Notes: generated from the letters alone by a model not told the origin. Positions 52,035 to 61,633 are shown, counted from the first letter of the stretch. The stretch: 64,000 nucleotides of DNA from Hyphomicrobium sp. D-2 (GCF_029872155.1 NZ_JARXLA010000003.1:186001-250000), one strand, 5' to 3'. Numbers and translations are program-made.

Positions 52035-53119
52035 TCAGCCGATCTGTGCGCGGTGGCACGGGAAATGATCGGCGAGCACGATCGCCATCATCGCTTCACC
52101 GATGGGAACCGCGCGGATGCCGACGCACGGATCGTGACGCCCCTTCGTCATCACATCGGTTTCTTCGCCGTTGATGTCGATGGTCTTGCGCTGGGTGAGA
52201 ATGGATGACGTCGGCTTCACCGCGAACCGGCACACGACCGGCTGGCCGGTGGAGATGCCGCCCAGAACACCGCCCGCGTGGTTGGAAAGAAAACACGGCT
52301 CGCCATCGTGACCGACGCGGATCTCGTCAGCGTTTTCTTCGCCGGTCAGTTCAGCAGCTGCCATGCCAGCGCCGATCTCGACAGCCTTCACCGCGTTGAT
52401 GCTCATCATCGCCGAAGCGATGTCCTGATCCAGCTTGCCGTAGAGCGGTGCGCCCCAGCCTGCCGGAACGCCTTCGGCGACGACTTCAATCACTGCGCCG
52501 ATGGATGAGCCGGATTTGCGGATGCCATCGAGATAGTCGGCCCACTTCACGGCGGTAGCAGCGTCGGGACAGAAGAACGGATTGGCGTCGACGGCGTCCC
52601 AGTCCCACAGCGAGCGGTCGACCTTGATATCGCCGACCTGCACTAGCGCGCCACGGATGCGTACGCCGGGAATGATCTTGCGCGCAACCGCGCCAGCGGC
52701 GACCCGCGCTGCGGTTTCGCGCGCCGATGAGCGACCGCCGCCGCGATAGTCGCGGATGCCGTACTTCTTGAAGTAGGCGTAATCGGCGTGACCGGGCCGG
52801 AACTTGCTGGCGATGTCGCCGTAGTCCTTCGAGCGCTGATCGACGTTGCGGATCATTAGTGAGATCGGTGTGCCGGTCGTCACCTGACGACCTTCTCCAT
52901 CGCTGAACACGCCGGAAAGAATCTCGACCTCATCGGGCTCCTTGCGCTGGGTTGTGAAGCGCGACTGGCCCGGGCGGCGCTTATCCAGGAACTGCTGGAT
53001 CTCGGATGGCTCAAGCGGAATTCCCGGTGGACAACCGTCCACAACGCAGCCGAGGCGGGACCGTGGCTCCGCCCCAGGGTCGTGACACGAAACAAATGGC
53101 CGAAAGTGTTGTGTGACAT
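52035..53119 (-). pseudogene. aroC: Chorismate synthase AroC, frameshifted near the N-terminus
   Basis: Minus-strand ATG 53119 begins [14 protein letters not shown], the canonical AroC start. After about 20 residues the frame is lost and the protein resumes in another frame at [14 protein letters not shown], running intact to 52035. Downstream motifs [18 protein letters not shown] and R-H-D-P-C are present. One missing base (probably C in a CCC run near 53060) restores it. The conserved G-E-S-H-G also reads L-G-R-S-H-G, suggesting more than one error. The enzyme makes chorismate from EPSP with FMN and is normally essential. Confidence 0.88.
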
Positions 53120-53262
53120 CGCCTGTAGCCGCGTTGAAGATCGAAAAAGCGGCTGTGTGTGCAACACTTGCCCAGTGGCAGTTGTGCCAGTCTTAGGAGT
53201 GCAAGCGAGGCCTCGCAAGTGCGCTAGGTGGCAAAGACCGTGACAGACGAGCGCGACGCAGT

Positions 53263-53358
53263 TTAAGTGGGGGGGGTATCGCGTCGTGCTTCGCGATTGA
53301 TCGCATTGAAGCAGCAGCCCGGTCGCATATCGCCTCCGCGATAAGCGGCTACCTGCAT
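53263..53358 (-). CDS. Short leader ORF with adjacent cysteine codons upstream of aroC
   Basis: A 31-codon frame on the minus strand with a consensus GGAGGT ribosome site 5-10 bases before the ATG; the site lies in a small CCACC/GGTGG hairpin. The peptide begins M-Q-V-A-A-Y-R-G-G-D and contains P-G-C-C-F at residues 13-17. The second Cys codon starts a TGCTTC/GAAGCA hairpin. The C-terminal codons run through an eight-base C homopolymer, so the end is uncertain. Coding is inferred from the ribosome site and position 144 bases before aroC; no homologue is known to me. Confidence 0.4.
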   Translation of the reverse strand: MQVAAYRGGDMRPGCCFNAINREARRDTPPT

Positions 53359-53901
53359 GGGCCACCTCCGGGTGGTGAAACCTCCAGTCATCACAAGGCT
53401 TGCCTTGGACTTCTGGTTTCTTTTGCTGTTTCAGGATCAACGGCGCCACAAGCGCCGGGTTGCGTGAGCGCAAACTGCGTAAAAGCGTTTAGGGCCTCCG
53501 AGAGGAACGGACTGCCCGAAACACTGCTCCATGGCAGCCTGAGCAACTGTCACCGAGTGGTGTCATGCACCAAAACGGGAAAGAGCCGAGGCAGCCGCTG
53601 CTTCGGCTCTTTCTTTTGTGTCCGGCGACACTCCTGCGGGGCGCGCGGCCGCCGGACACTGAGAAGGATTGGGGCGTCAGCCGCCGGACACGGGAAGGGG
53701 TGACACCCTACACTCGGATGACGAGAAAGGTTTTGAGGCAGCATGCTGCCCGACTACACCAGGCGCAGATGCGGAAACTGGCGTGGCTCCTGACCTCGTC
53801 GGGATGACGGCGTGCCGAGGCATATGTCTGGTAGCACCGATCTAGCTTTTACGCGCGCGGCGGCCGGCGCCCGCAGGGGTGTCGCCGCGCCCAAGTTAAA
53901 A
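53359..53901. other. Gene-poor spacer with terminator and short repeats
   Basis: Contains the terminator at 53579-53618 and three copies of the CGCCGGACAC word (one inverted at 53619-53628, direct ones near 53652 and 53683). Open frames here have no recognisable motif. Confidence 0.35.
53579..53618 (+). terminator. Strong hairpin AAAGAGCCGA/TCGGCTCTTT with T-rich tail
   Basis: Ten-base perfect arms (53580-53589 and 53603-53612) with a GC-rich inner stem, followed on the plus strand by CTTTTG. No plus-strand gene ends nearby, and it may also serve the minus-strand phosphatase gene that stops at 53902. It could be the end of an unrecognised plus-strand RNA. Confidence 0.6.
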
Positions 53902-54492
53902 CTAAATCCACTCCATGCCGTCGCGGCGCAGAATGAGAATGCGATCCTGCGGAACGGCGAGGTCGGGGATGGCCAAGGGTTCCAGTGCGTAGAGATGCCC
54001 GCGCAGCACCCGGCTGATGCCGCCGTGGGCGACAACCACGCAATCACGCTCGATGCCGTCCAGCCAGCCCACGGCGCGCTGGCTAAGGTCGGCGTAGCTT
54101 TCGCCGCCCTCCGGACGCCAGTTGAACGTGTCGAGGTTGCGCGCTGCGAGTCCATCGGGATCGACCTGAGGCAGATCCGCCGCCAGCGTGCCCTGCCAGG
54201 CGCCGTAATTGATCTCTTTCAGGCGTGGATCGAGGCTGTAGTCTTCAGCGGGCAGTTCCATGGCCGATCGCACGATCTCCATGGTCTCCCGCGCCCGCTG
54301 CAGGGGGCTGGCGATGAAGGGAAGCGCGCCGGTTTCAGGTGCCAGCGCGCGCAACATCTCGCCGTTGCGCCGGGCCTGACCGCGGCCCTTATCGTTCAGG
54401 GGCACGTCGGCCTGCCCCTGATAGCGCGACTGGGCGTTCCAGTCGGTCTCGCCGTGGCGGATGAAATAGATCGTAACCCCGGCGCGCATCAC
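53902..54492 (-). CDS. Histidine phosphatase family protein (GpmB-like)
   Basis: A 196-residue protein with the catalytic R-H-G-E-T-D-W-N near residue 11, second Arg in S-P-L-Q-R-A-R-E-T near 62, catalytic Glu in E-I-N-Y-G near 90 and the second His in V-A-H-G-G near 152. It is a small broad-specificity phosphatase or phosphoglycerate mutase-like enzyme; the substrate cannot be told. It follows fabI by 24 bases. Confidence 0.85.
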   Translation of the reverse strand: MMRAGVTIYFIRHGETDWNAQSRYQGQADVPLNDKGRGQARRNGEMLRALAPETGALPFIASPLQRARETMEIVRSAMELPAEDYSLDPRLKEINYGAWQGTLAADLPQVDPDGLAARNLDTFNWRPEGGESYADLSQRAVGWLDGIERDCVVVAHGGISRVLRGHLYALEPLAIPDLAVPQDRILILRRDGMEWI

Positions 54493-54516
54493 TAAAAGCT
54501 GCTCTTCTGCGGGCGT

Positions 54517-55369
<853 letters not shown>

Positions 55370-55474
55370 GGGTCTCTCTCTATAGTTCCTGGTTATCGCC
55401 CGGTCAGTTCGGCGCGCATCCTACACAAATGAAACGGTGGGTCCAGATGGGCGGCTGCCCGCAGGTAGAAAGTC

Positions 55475-55499
55475 AAAGGCCGGCTCGGGGCCGGCCTTT
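55475..55499 (-). terminator. GC-rich hairpin terminator (AAAGGCCGG/CCGGCCTTT)
   Basis: A 9-bp stem with a short loop, 38 bases after the stop of the minus-strand gene at 55537, followed on that strand by TTTGACTTT. Confidence 0.7.
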
Positions 55500-55536
55500 G
55501 TGCTGATCGCCATGCGGGAAGGGGGTTACCGCCGGG

Positions 55537-56025
55537 TCAGCCGTCCAATTGCCAACGGCCGCTGGGCAACCGGCAGGCGATGCCTTCCTGGCGCTTCGAT
55601 GTCGGGCCGTTGGTCATTAAAACTATGAGATGTCTACAAATCTTGCCGCTGCTGTCCTTGAATGACGCTGTCGGCTGGACAAGGCCGGAGAGCTTTCCAT
55701 GCCAGCGGCGCCAGACATAAGTCTTGCCGTCGCCCACCTCGGTGAGCGCATATTGGATACGTTCCAGTGCGGCGATTTCGTCCTTTTCATCCAGTTGATA
55801 GCGCGCGCTGGGCACACTGATTTCGGTCTGGGACAGGATCGAAATGCCTGGAGTTTCAGGCAAAGCGGCCGCCGGAGCCGGTGCGGCGCTTCCTTCGCGA
55901 CTGACCGAAGTTTCCCACTGCTCGCTGCCGAAGGCCGTGGCTGGAGCCATCAGTATTGCTGCAAACAGAACCATGCCGGTGGTGACAACGGCGGTAAGCG
56001 TTACTACAGAGGGGTGCTGACTCAT
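55537..56025 (-). CDS. Secreted RT0821/17-kDa surface-antigen-like hypothetical protein
   Basis: A 162-residue protein with a signal or membrane-anchor segment (V-V-T-T-G-M-V-L-F-A-A-I-L-M-A-P-A near residue 15), a Pro/Ala linker and a beta-rich domain with two cysteines (K-I-C-R-H and I-A-C-R-L) and a W-x-R-R-W segment. The ending C-R-L-P-S-G-R-W resembles the RT0821/Lpp0805 surface-protein family of alphaproteobacteria. ATG 56025 is preferred. Divergent from pdxH. Confidence 0.6.
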   Translation of the reverse strand: MSQHPSVVTLTAVVTTGMVLFAAILMAPATAFGSEQWETSVSREGSAAPAPAAALPETPGISILSQTEISVPSARYQLDEKDEIAALERIQYALTEVGDGKTYVWRRWHGKLSGLVQPTASFKDSSGKICRHLIVLMTNGPTSKRQEGIACRLPSGRWQLDG

Positions 56026-56161
56026 GACGCTCACTTGAATCTAACCTACGCAACTGCCACGCAAAGACTGGCGCGACCTGTGACAACTATGCTCCGGCTT
56101 GGTTAAATTCGACTGAACGCGTGTCTCGACCGAGAAAAACTTCTTGCATTGAGGTTTCGAC

Positions 56162-56815
56162 GTGAGTGATCTGCGCCCCGCCGCCGAGGCGGTAGTAGAG
56201 CCCGGCGATTTCGTTGCTGCCGATGAACCCTTTGCCCTGTTCGCAGATTGGCTGCGGGAGGCGACCAAGCACGAGCCGGAAGACCCCAACGCCATGGCGT
56301 TGGCCACCGTCGACAGTCAGGGCCATCCCAACGTGCGCATGGTGCTGTTGAAGGCCGTCGATCCGATCGGCTATCCCGGTCGCGGATTCGTGTTCTTCAC
56401 CAACTACGAGAGCGCCAAGGGCCAGGAGCTGCAGGCCAACCCGCACGCGGCGATCGATTTTTACTGGAAAAGCTTGCGTCGGCAGGTTCGTGTGCGCGGC
56501 CCGGTTACACCAACGACGGCCGAGGAAGCCGACGAGTATTTCGCAACCCGGCACCGCACATCGCAGATTGGCGCCTGGGCATCGAAGCAGTCACGGCCGC
56601 TGGAAAGCCGCTTTGCGCTGGAAAAGGCCGTGGCTGGCGAGGCCGCCAGGTATCTGCTTGGGGAAGTTCCCCGCCCGCCGCACTGGTCCGGCTTCCGCAT
56701 CACGCCGGTGCAGATCGAGTTCTGGCACGCACGCATATCGCGGCTGCACGAGCGCGTGGTGTTCACGCGGCCGGAGCCCGGTGCGGAGTGGTCGAAAACC
56801 CGCCTTTACCCTTGA
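56162..56815 (+). CDS. pdxH: Pyridoxamine 5'-phosphate oxidase PdxH
   Basis: A 217-residue FMN flavoprotein with P-N-A-M-A-L-A-T-V near residue 42, R-M-V-L-L-K near 57, [11 protein letters not shown] near 102 and the C-terminal [11 protein letters not shown] ending, which is diagnostic. It converts PNP or PMP to pyridoxal phosphate. The stop codon lies in an exact 18-base tandem duplication. Confidence 0.93.
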   Translation: MSDLRPAAEAVVEPGDFVAADEPFALFADWLREATKHEPEDPNAMALATVDSQGHPNVRMVLLKAVDPIGYPGRGFVFFTNYESAKGQELQANPHAAIDFYWKSLRRQVRVRGPVTPTTAEEADEYFATRHRTSQIGAWASKQSRPLESRFALEKAVAGEAARYLLGEVPRPPHWSGFRITPVQIEFWHARISRLHERVVFTRPEPGAEWSKTRLYP

Positions 56816-56834
56816 GCCCGCCTTTACCCTTGAG
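56799..56834. repeat. Exact 18-bp tandem duplication spanning the pdxH stop
   Basis: Two identical copies of CCCGCCTTTACCCTTGAG at 56799-56816 and 56817-56834. The first contains the pdxH stop codon, so the protein end is unaffected. Confidence 0.9.
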
Positions 56835-56964
56835 ACTGTACTGACGTTGAGTGCGGCGCGCAGTAGCATGGCAGTCATGCTCCGCACGGTCGTGGCTTGA
56901 CCCGGTCACAATCTACGGTCAAATCCGCTGACGTCATATGTGGCGGCTGCGGGAAAGAGGTGGC

Positions 56965-57723
56965 ATGCCGACGAACGAAAAGCGCAGGCGGAAAATACTG
57001 GTCGTGACCGGCGCCTCGCGCGGGATCGGGCACGCCACCGTGCAGCGTTTTGCGGCGTCGGGCTGGCGCGTCATCAGCTGTTCGCGCCATGCTTTCCCGG
57101 AAAAATGCCCCTGGGAGATGGGGTGTGAAAACCATCTGCAGGTTGATCTTGCTGATCCGCAGGACACCGAGCGCGCCATCGAAGACTTGCGCGCGCGCCT
57201 TGCCGATGAAGGCGGCTATCTGGATGCGCTGGTCAATAATGCCGGCATCAGCCCCAAGGCACCGGGCGGCCAGCGTCTGGGGGCAAAGGACACCTCAAAC
57301 GAGATCTGGCGCGAGGTGTTTCAGGTGAATTTCTTCGCGCCGATCATGCTGGCGCGTGGGCTTTTCGGTGAACTGGCGAAAGCGGGCGGGGCAGTGGTGA
57401 ATGTCACCTCGATTGCCGGCACACGCGTGCATCCGTTTGCCGGGTCTGCCTATGCAACATCAAAGGCGGCGCTGGCGGCGTTGACGCGCGAGATGGCGGC
57501 CGATTTCGGTCGCGACGGTGTTCGCGTCAATTCCATCTCGCCGGGCGAGATCGACACCTCAATCCTTTCGCCGGGCACGGGCAAGATCGTGGAGGAGCAG
57601 ATTCCCATGCATCGGCTTGGTTCGCCGGAGGAAGTGGCGCGCGCGATTTATTTCCTGTGCAGTGAGCAGTCGAGCTATGTCCACGGGGCGGAGCTGCACA
57701 TCAACGGCGGCCAGCACGTTTGA
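56965..57723 (+). CDS. Short-chain dehydrogenase/reductase (SDR)
   Basis: A 252-residue classical SDR: T-G-A-S-R-G-I-G near residue 13, N-N-A-G near 92, the Ser in V-T-S-I-A near 148 and Y-A-T-S-K near 163, then S-P-G-E-I-D-T. ATG 56965 follows an AAAGAGG site. It resembles NAD(P)H-dependent 3-oxoacyl or sugar dehydrogenases; the substrate is unknown. It is on its own downstream of pdxH. Confidence 0.87.
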   Translation: MPTNEKRRRKILVVTGASRGIGHATVQRFAASGWRVISCSRHAFPEKCPWEMGCENHLQVDLADPQDTERAIEDLRARLADEGGYLDALVNNAGISPKAPGGQRLGAKDTSNEIWREVFQVNFFAPIMLARGLFGELAKAGGAVVNVTSIAGTRVHPFAGSAYATSKAALAALTREMAADFGRDGVRVNSISPGEIDTSILSPGTGKIVEEQIPMHRLGSPEEVARAIYFLCSEQSSYVHGAELHINGGQHV

Positions 57724-57946
57724 GGGCCGCGCGTGGAGGTCCACTTTGCTGTGGGCGCATCGCTGCATCGGGGCTGATTCTCGATTAAGGTTGCCTGCCT
57801 TGCACCTTGGGGAAACGCCGACGCCGATGTCGTTGGCAACTAACTGATGGCTGACCTTGCATGACCTCCGCCGCGCCTGCACTTTTTTCAGCCGCTGAAG
57901 CACCGCGCCCGGCAGCGGCCATCGCGTTTTGCCTGCGGTGTCACGC

Positions 57947-58795
57947 ATGAGATCGCCACACTCCGCGCCTTCCTTCTTCGGCCGCTGGACCAGCCGCATC
58001 GCGGTATTCTCGGCTGTGTTGCTGTTCACAGCGGCATTCCTGCATCGAATCTTTTCTCTGCCCACGCCCATTGCCTTCAATCTTGCGGCGGTTGCGTTTC
58101 TCGGCGCCGGGCTTGCGATCATTTTCGCGGTGCTGGCGATCATCGGCATCTGGCGTACCGGACGCGCCGGAACGTCCCGCGCTGTATTCGCCATTCTTGT
58201 CAGTCTGGCCCTGATGCTCTGGCCGCTTATTTTCCTGCCGAAGTATGATGGCCTGCCAAGCATCTACGACGTTACGACCGACACCGCTGATCCGCCGCCG
58301 TTTACCGAGATCGCGAAGTTGCGCGCGCCCGATGCAAACTCGGTTGCGTATGTGGGGGAATCCTTTGCGCGCAAGCAGGCTGCGACCTATCCGGATATTC
58401 GGCCGATTGAAATCGACAGGCCTGCCGACGAAGTTTTTGAGCTCGTCATTGCGGCCTTGAGGCGGCTGAAGCTGCCGATCATCCATCAGCAGCCGCCCGA
58501 TGACTCTGTTGAGCGCCCAGGCTTCATTGAAGTGGCGGATCGCACGCTAATTCTGGGGCTGCAAGAAGACATCGCTATCCGTGTCTCAGGCACGGAAAAG
58601 CACGCGCGGGTCGATGTGCGTTCAGCTTGGCGTTATGGCAAACATGATCTGGGATTCAACGCCGCACGGGTGCGCGTGCTGCTAAAGGAAATCGTTGTTG
58701 CGATGGAGTCGTCCGTTCCGTCCGCGCGCAACGAACAAGCCGAGGAACCTAAAGAGGACGAACCTCGCAATCGGCGATCGAAGAACCGTCGCTGA
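57947..58795 (+). CDS. DUF1499 membrane protein
   Basis: A 282-residue protein with three N-terminal helices (about residues 20-100) and a soluble DUF1499 domain (D-P-P-P-F at its start, Y-P-D-I-R-P-I, D-I-A-I-R-V, D-V-R-S-A-W-R-Y-G-K-H-D-L-G near 230). It ends in an acidic/basic tail. Function unknown. The TTG at 57929 is rejected as start. Its 3' end overlaps the convergent metallo-hydrolase gene by 47 bases. Confidence 0.8.
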   Translation: MRSPHSAPSFFGRWTSRIAVFSAVLLFTAAFLHRIFSLPTPIAFNLAAVAFLGAGLAIIFAVLAIIGIWRTGRAGTSRAVFAILVSLALMLWPLIFLPKYDGLPSIYDVTTDTADPPPFTEIAKLRAPDANSVAYVGESFARKQAATYPDIRPIEIDRPADEVFELVIAALRRLKLPIIHQQPPDDSVERPGFIEVADRTLILGLQEDIAIRVSGTEKHARVDVRSAWRYGKHDLGFNAARVRVLLKEIVVAMESSVPSARNEQAEEPKEDEPRNRRSKNRR

Positions 58796-59648
58796 CGGTG
58801 ATGAGTTCGCGTTCGGCCAGATGATCGATGTGCGCGCGCAGCGACATCATCGCTGCACCCATCACTGCTGGATCGAGATCACGATAGATAATCGGCAGCA
58901 GTGCGCGCGCGCTTGATGCGCCTTTTCGAATAGCTTCCAGAATGGCCTGCTCGCGCCACTTGCGGTGCAGAAGATAGGCTTTCACCGCGCGCTTGGGTTC
59001 CTCGATGCGCCCGCCGTGGCCCGGCAGAAACAGGGCATCGTTGCGTGTCAGCAGCCGCTCCAGAGAACGCAGATAATCTGACATGCGGCCTTCGGGCGGC
59101 GCGATAACCGATGTGTTCCATGCCATCACGTGGTCGCCAGAAAAAACGATCGGCTGATTTTCCATCGCAAGGCAGAGGTGGTCCGGCGCATGGCCCGGCG
59201 TATGTAGCGCTGTCAATGCCCAGTCTTCGCCGGCGATGCGGTCGTTATCGGCGACGTGCACGTCCGCCATAAAATCGTGCCCGACAAACTCCGCATGGGG
59301 ATCGCCGCCTTGCTCGGGTGTCAGTTGAGCGCGCCGAAATGCAAACGTGCGTGCGCCGGTTGCTGCCACCAGGGCGTTGATGCCGTCGGTGTGGTCGCGG
59401 TGGGCGTGGGTGGTAATGATGTGCGTGATCGGGCGTCCATTCGCTGCGGCAAGGATCGCATCACGATGCACCGCGCTTTCCGGACCCGGATCGATCACGG
59501 CCAGACTGCGGGTTCCGACAAGATACGTGTTTGTGCCCTTGAACGTCAGCGGTCCGGCATTGGGCGCCACAAGCCGCGCGATCCCATCCGCCATAACGGT
59601 GGGGATGCCGTAGCTGAAGTGCATGTCGGTTTTGAAGTTAAGGGCCAT
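58749..59648 (-). CDS. Metallo-beta-lactamase fold hydrolase (LACTB2-like)
   Basis: A 299-residue MBL protein with T-H-A-H-R-D-H near residue 82, H-T-P-G-H near 153, the metal Asp in S-G-D-H near 177 and a C-terminal winged-helix-like domain (W-R-E-Q-A-I-L, then L-R-A-H-I-D-H-L). The G-T-N-T-Y-L-V-G start is typical of the LACTB2/YflN group. Substrate unknown. ATG 59648 is preferred to 59657. Confidence 0.85.
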   Translation of the reverse strand: MALNFKTDMHFSYGIPTVMADGIARLVAPNAGPLTFKGTNTYLVGTRSLAVIDPGPESAVHRDAILAAANGRPITHIITTHAHRDHTDGINALVAATGARTFAFRRAQLTPEQGGDPHAEFVGHDFMADVHVADNDRIAGEDWALTALHTPGHAPDHLCLAMENQPIVFSGDHVMAWNTSVIAPPEGRMSDYLRSLERLLTRNDALFLPGHGGRIEEPKRAVKAYLLHRKWREQAILEAIRKGASSARALLPIIYRDLDPAVMGAAMMSLRAHIDHLAERELITVSDGSSIADCEVRPL

Positions 59649-59860
59649 ACAACGCAACCGGTCTTGCTGGAAACGGGCCGACGGACAATGTCAGTTCGGC
59701 AAGCGGGAATGTAGCCCGCCGCGAGACTGAGGTCATGACAGATGAGACAGGGTTTGCCCAGCGGCTGTGGCGAAGACGGTTGCAAGTGCCGCGCCTCGTG
59801 CTTTGGCAGGCTACACGCCGATAATCACGGCGGTTGCAGAGGGCGTGTACATTCCGCGGG

Positions 59861-59890
59861 GATCAATCCGCCGATACCAGCGGATTGATC
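59861..59890. repeat. Perfect 11-bp inverted repeat after the isochorismatase gene
   Basis: GATCAATCCGC (59861-59871) and GCGGATTGATC (59880-59890) with an 8-base loop, 16 bases beyond the stop of the minus-strand gene at 59906. It lacks a T-run, so it is a hairpin of uncertain role, possibly a weak terminator or a protein site. Confidence 0.6.
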
Positions 59891-59905
59891 CAGTTGGGTC
59901 GATAT

Positions 59906-60532
59906 TCAGCGCCCGGTCTTTGCGGCGGTATAGCCGGTGATGAGGTTGCGATAGTCGGGGATGTGGTTCGACAGCAGCGCGCCGAGGCCCTCCACGTCGT
60001 TGCGCCAATCGCGATGCAGTTCGCAGGCAACGCCGAACCAAGTCATGAGCTGAGCACCGGCAGCCGACATGCGGTCCCATGCGTTGTCACGTGTGATCGA
60101 ATTGAACGTGCCCGAAGCGTCGGTGACAACGAACACCTCATAGCCCTCAGCGAGTGCGGACAGAGTGGGGAATGCCACGCAAACTTCCGTCACGACGCCG
60201 GCGATGATGATCTGCTTGCGTCCCGTGGCTTTCACGGCGTTTACAAAATCATCGTTGTCCCAGGCATTGATCTGTCCCGGCCGCGCGATGAAGGGTGCAT
60301 TGGGAAACTGTTGCTTCAGTTCGGGAACGATGGGGCCGTTGGGGCCATCTTCAAAGCTGGTCGTCAGAATGGTGGGAAGCTTGAAGTAGGCCGCAAGATC
60401 GCCCAGTGCGAGCACGTTGTTTTTGAACTTGTCGGGTTCGATATCGCGCACCAGCGACAGCAGCCCCGACTGATGATCAACGAGCAGCACGACGGCGTTG
60501 TCGCGGTCAAGGCGGTTGTAGGCCCGGGCCAT
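59906..60532 (-). CDS. Isochorismatase-family hydrolase (YcaC-like)
   Basis: A 208-residue cysteine hydrolase with catalytic Asp in L-L-V-D-H-Q near residue 19, Lys in the middle region and Cys in V-T-E-V-C-V-A-F near 115. The long-lived annotation for such proteins is hydrolase of unknown substrate; it is most like YcaC. It lies downstream of the pirin gene in the same direction. Confidence 0.85.
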   Translation of the reverse strand: MARAYNRLDRDNAVVLLVDHQSGLLSLVRDIEPDKFKNNVLALGDLAAYFKLPTILTTSFEDGPNGPIVPELKQQFPNAPFIARPGQINAWDNDDFVNAVKATGRKQIIIAGVVTEVCVAFPTLSALAEGYEVFVVTDASGTFNSITRDNAWDRMSAAGAQLMTWFGVACELHRDWRNDVEGLGALLSNHIPDYRNLITGYTAAKTGR

Positions 60533-60584
60533 AGCAGGTTCCTTCTGGGTCTTTAATGATGAAGGGGGAATTCGGCGCGAGGAT

Positions 60585-60612
60585 GGTGCCCCGGATTTTC
60601 ATCCGGAGCACC
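60585..60612 (-). terminator. 12-bp hairpin directly after pirin
   Basis: Arms GGTGCCCCGGAT (60585-60596) and ATCCGGAGCACC (60601-60612), one mismatch, four-base loop, 9 bases beyond the pirin stop. No T-run follows, so termination is probable but partial. Confidence 0.55.
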
Positions 60613-60621
60613 GCAGTTGCG

Positions 60622-61500
60622 TCAGGCGTGCTCGACAGCAGCGATGCCGCCGAACTTGCCGTGCTGGAAATCAAGCATCGCCTGCTTGATCTCGCCCACG
60701 GTGTTCATCACGAACGGGCCCTGGGCGACGACGGGCTCGTTGATAGGCTCGCCGCTCAGCACCAGCAGCTTGGCATCGCCATTGGCTTCGATGGTGATGC
60801 TGCCGCCTTCCGAAGCGAACACGACGGTCTGTGCGTCGCGTGCAACTTCTTCGCCGTTGATCTCGACAGTGCCCGAAAGCACGACCACCGTCAGAGTGTG
60901 GCCTTCCGGCAGATCGAGGGTCGCTGTCTTGTTCCTGTTCAGACGCACGTCCCAGATGTTGATGGGCGTGAACGTCCGCGCAGGACCTTTGGCAGCATCG
61001 ATGTTGCCGGCGATGACGCGAACTCGGCCTACACCGTTGGGCAGTTCCACGACCGGGATGTCGGACGCGAGCAGCGTCTGATAGCCGGGGGCCGCGGACT
61101 TATCCTTCGCGGGCAGGTTCACCCAGAGCTGCGCCATCTCGAATGCACCGCCCTTGCGGGCAAATGCATCGGAATGGAACTCCTCATGGACGATGCCGTT
61201 GGCAGCCGTCATCCACTGCACGTCCCCCGGTCCGATGACGCCGCCGGCACCGGCTGAATCGCGGTGCTCAACTTCGCCGTCGTACACGATGGTCACCGTC
61301 TCGAACCCCTTGTGCGGGTGGGCGCCGACGCCGCGCCGCTGCGTGGTGGGGCCGAAAACGGCGGGTCCGGCGTAGTCCATCATGATGAACGGGCTGACGT
61401 GCTGGCCCTGATCGTGGTGGGAGACCACGGTGCGGACCGGAAAGCCGTCACCGACCCAGTGCTGACGCGGGGCGCTGTAGATGCCGAGAATCTTTCTCAT
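60622..61500 (-). CDS. Pirin-family cupin protein
   Basis: A 292-residue bicupin with the pirin N-terminal metal motif (M-M-D-Y-A-G-P, then H-P-H-K-G-F-E-T-V near residue 62, H-R-D-S-A-G near 78, G-P-G-D-V-Q-W-M-T-A near 88 and H-E-E near 104). Pirins bind Fe(II) and may have quercetinase activity or regulatory roles. It is divergent from a LysR regulator with a dyad in the shared promoter. Confidence 0.92.
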   Translation of the reverse strand: MRKILGIYSAPRQHWVGDGFPVRTVVSHHDQGQHVSPFIMMDYAGPAVFGPTTQRRGVGAHPHKGFETVTIVYDGEVEHRDSAGAGGVIGPGDVQWMTAANGIVHEEFHSDAFARKGGAFEMAQLWVNLPAKDKSAAPGYQTLLASDIPVVELPNGVGRVRVIAGNIDAAKGPARTFTPINIWDVRLNRNKTATLDLPEGHTLTVVVLSGTVEINGEEVARDAQTVVFASEGGSITIEANGDAKLLVLSGEPINEPVVAQGPFVMNTVGEIKQAMLDFQHGKFGGIAAVEHA

Positions 61501-61608
61501 GGCACTTCTCCTGCTGGTGATTGGTGGGGGATGCCGGTGGGCATCTCCGTTGCCGATATACCTATCGACGGGACGATTAATTCGCTAGCAGGCACATATT
61601 GACCACAC

Positions 61609-61626
61609 CGTCCCAAATATAGGACG
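61609..61626. promoter_or_regulatory. Dyad CGTCC-N8-GGACG in the pirin/LysR promoter region
   Basis: A perfect inverted repeat just ahead of the LysR start codon, in the 133-base divergent region. A further GGGACG word occurs at 61570. A LysR autoregulatory operator is inferred. Confidence 0.4.
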
Positions 61627-61633
61627 ATAGTGC

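Noticed and set aside
59736-59825. 29-residue basic plus-strand ORF (M-T-D-E-T-G-F-A-Q-R-L-W start)
   Set aside because: No ribosome site and no known family; chance frame is likely.
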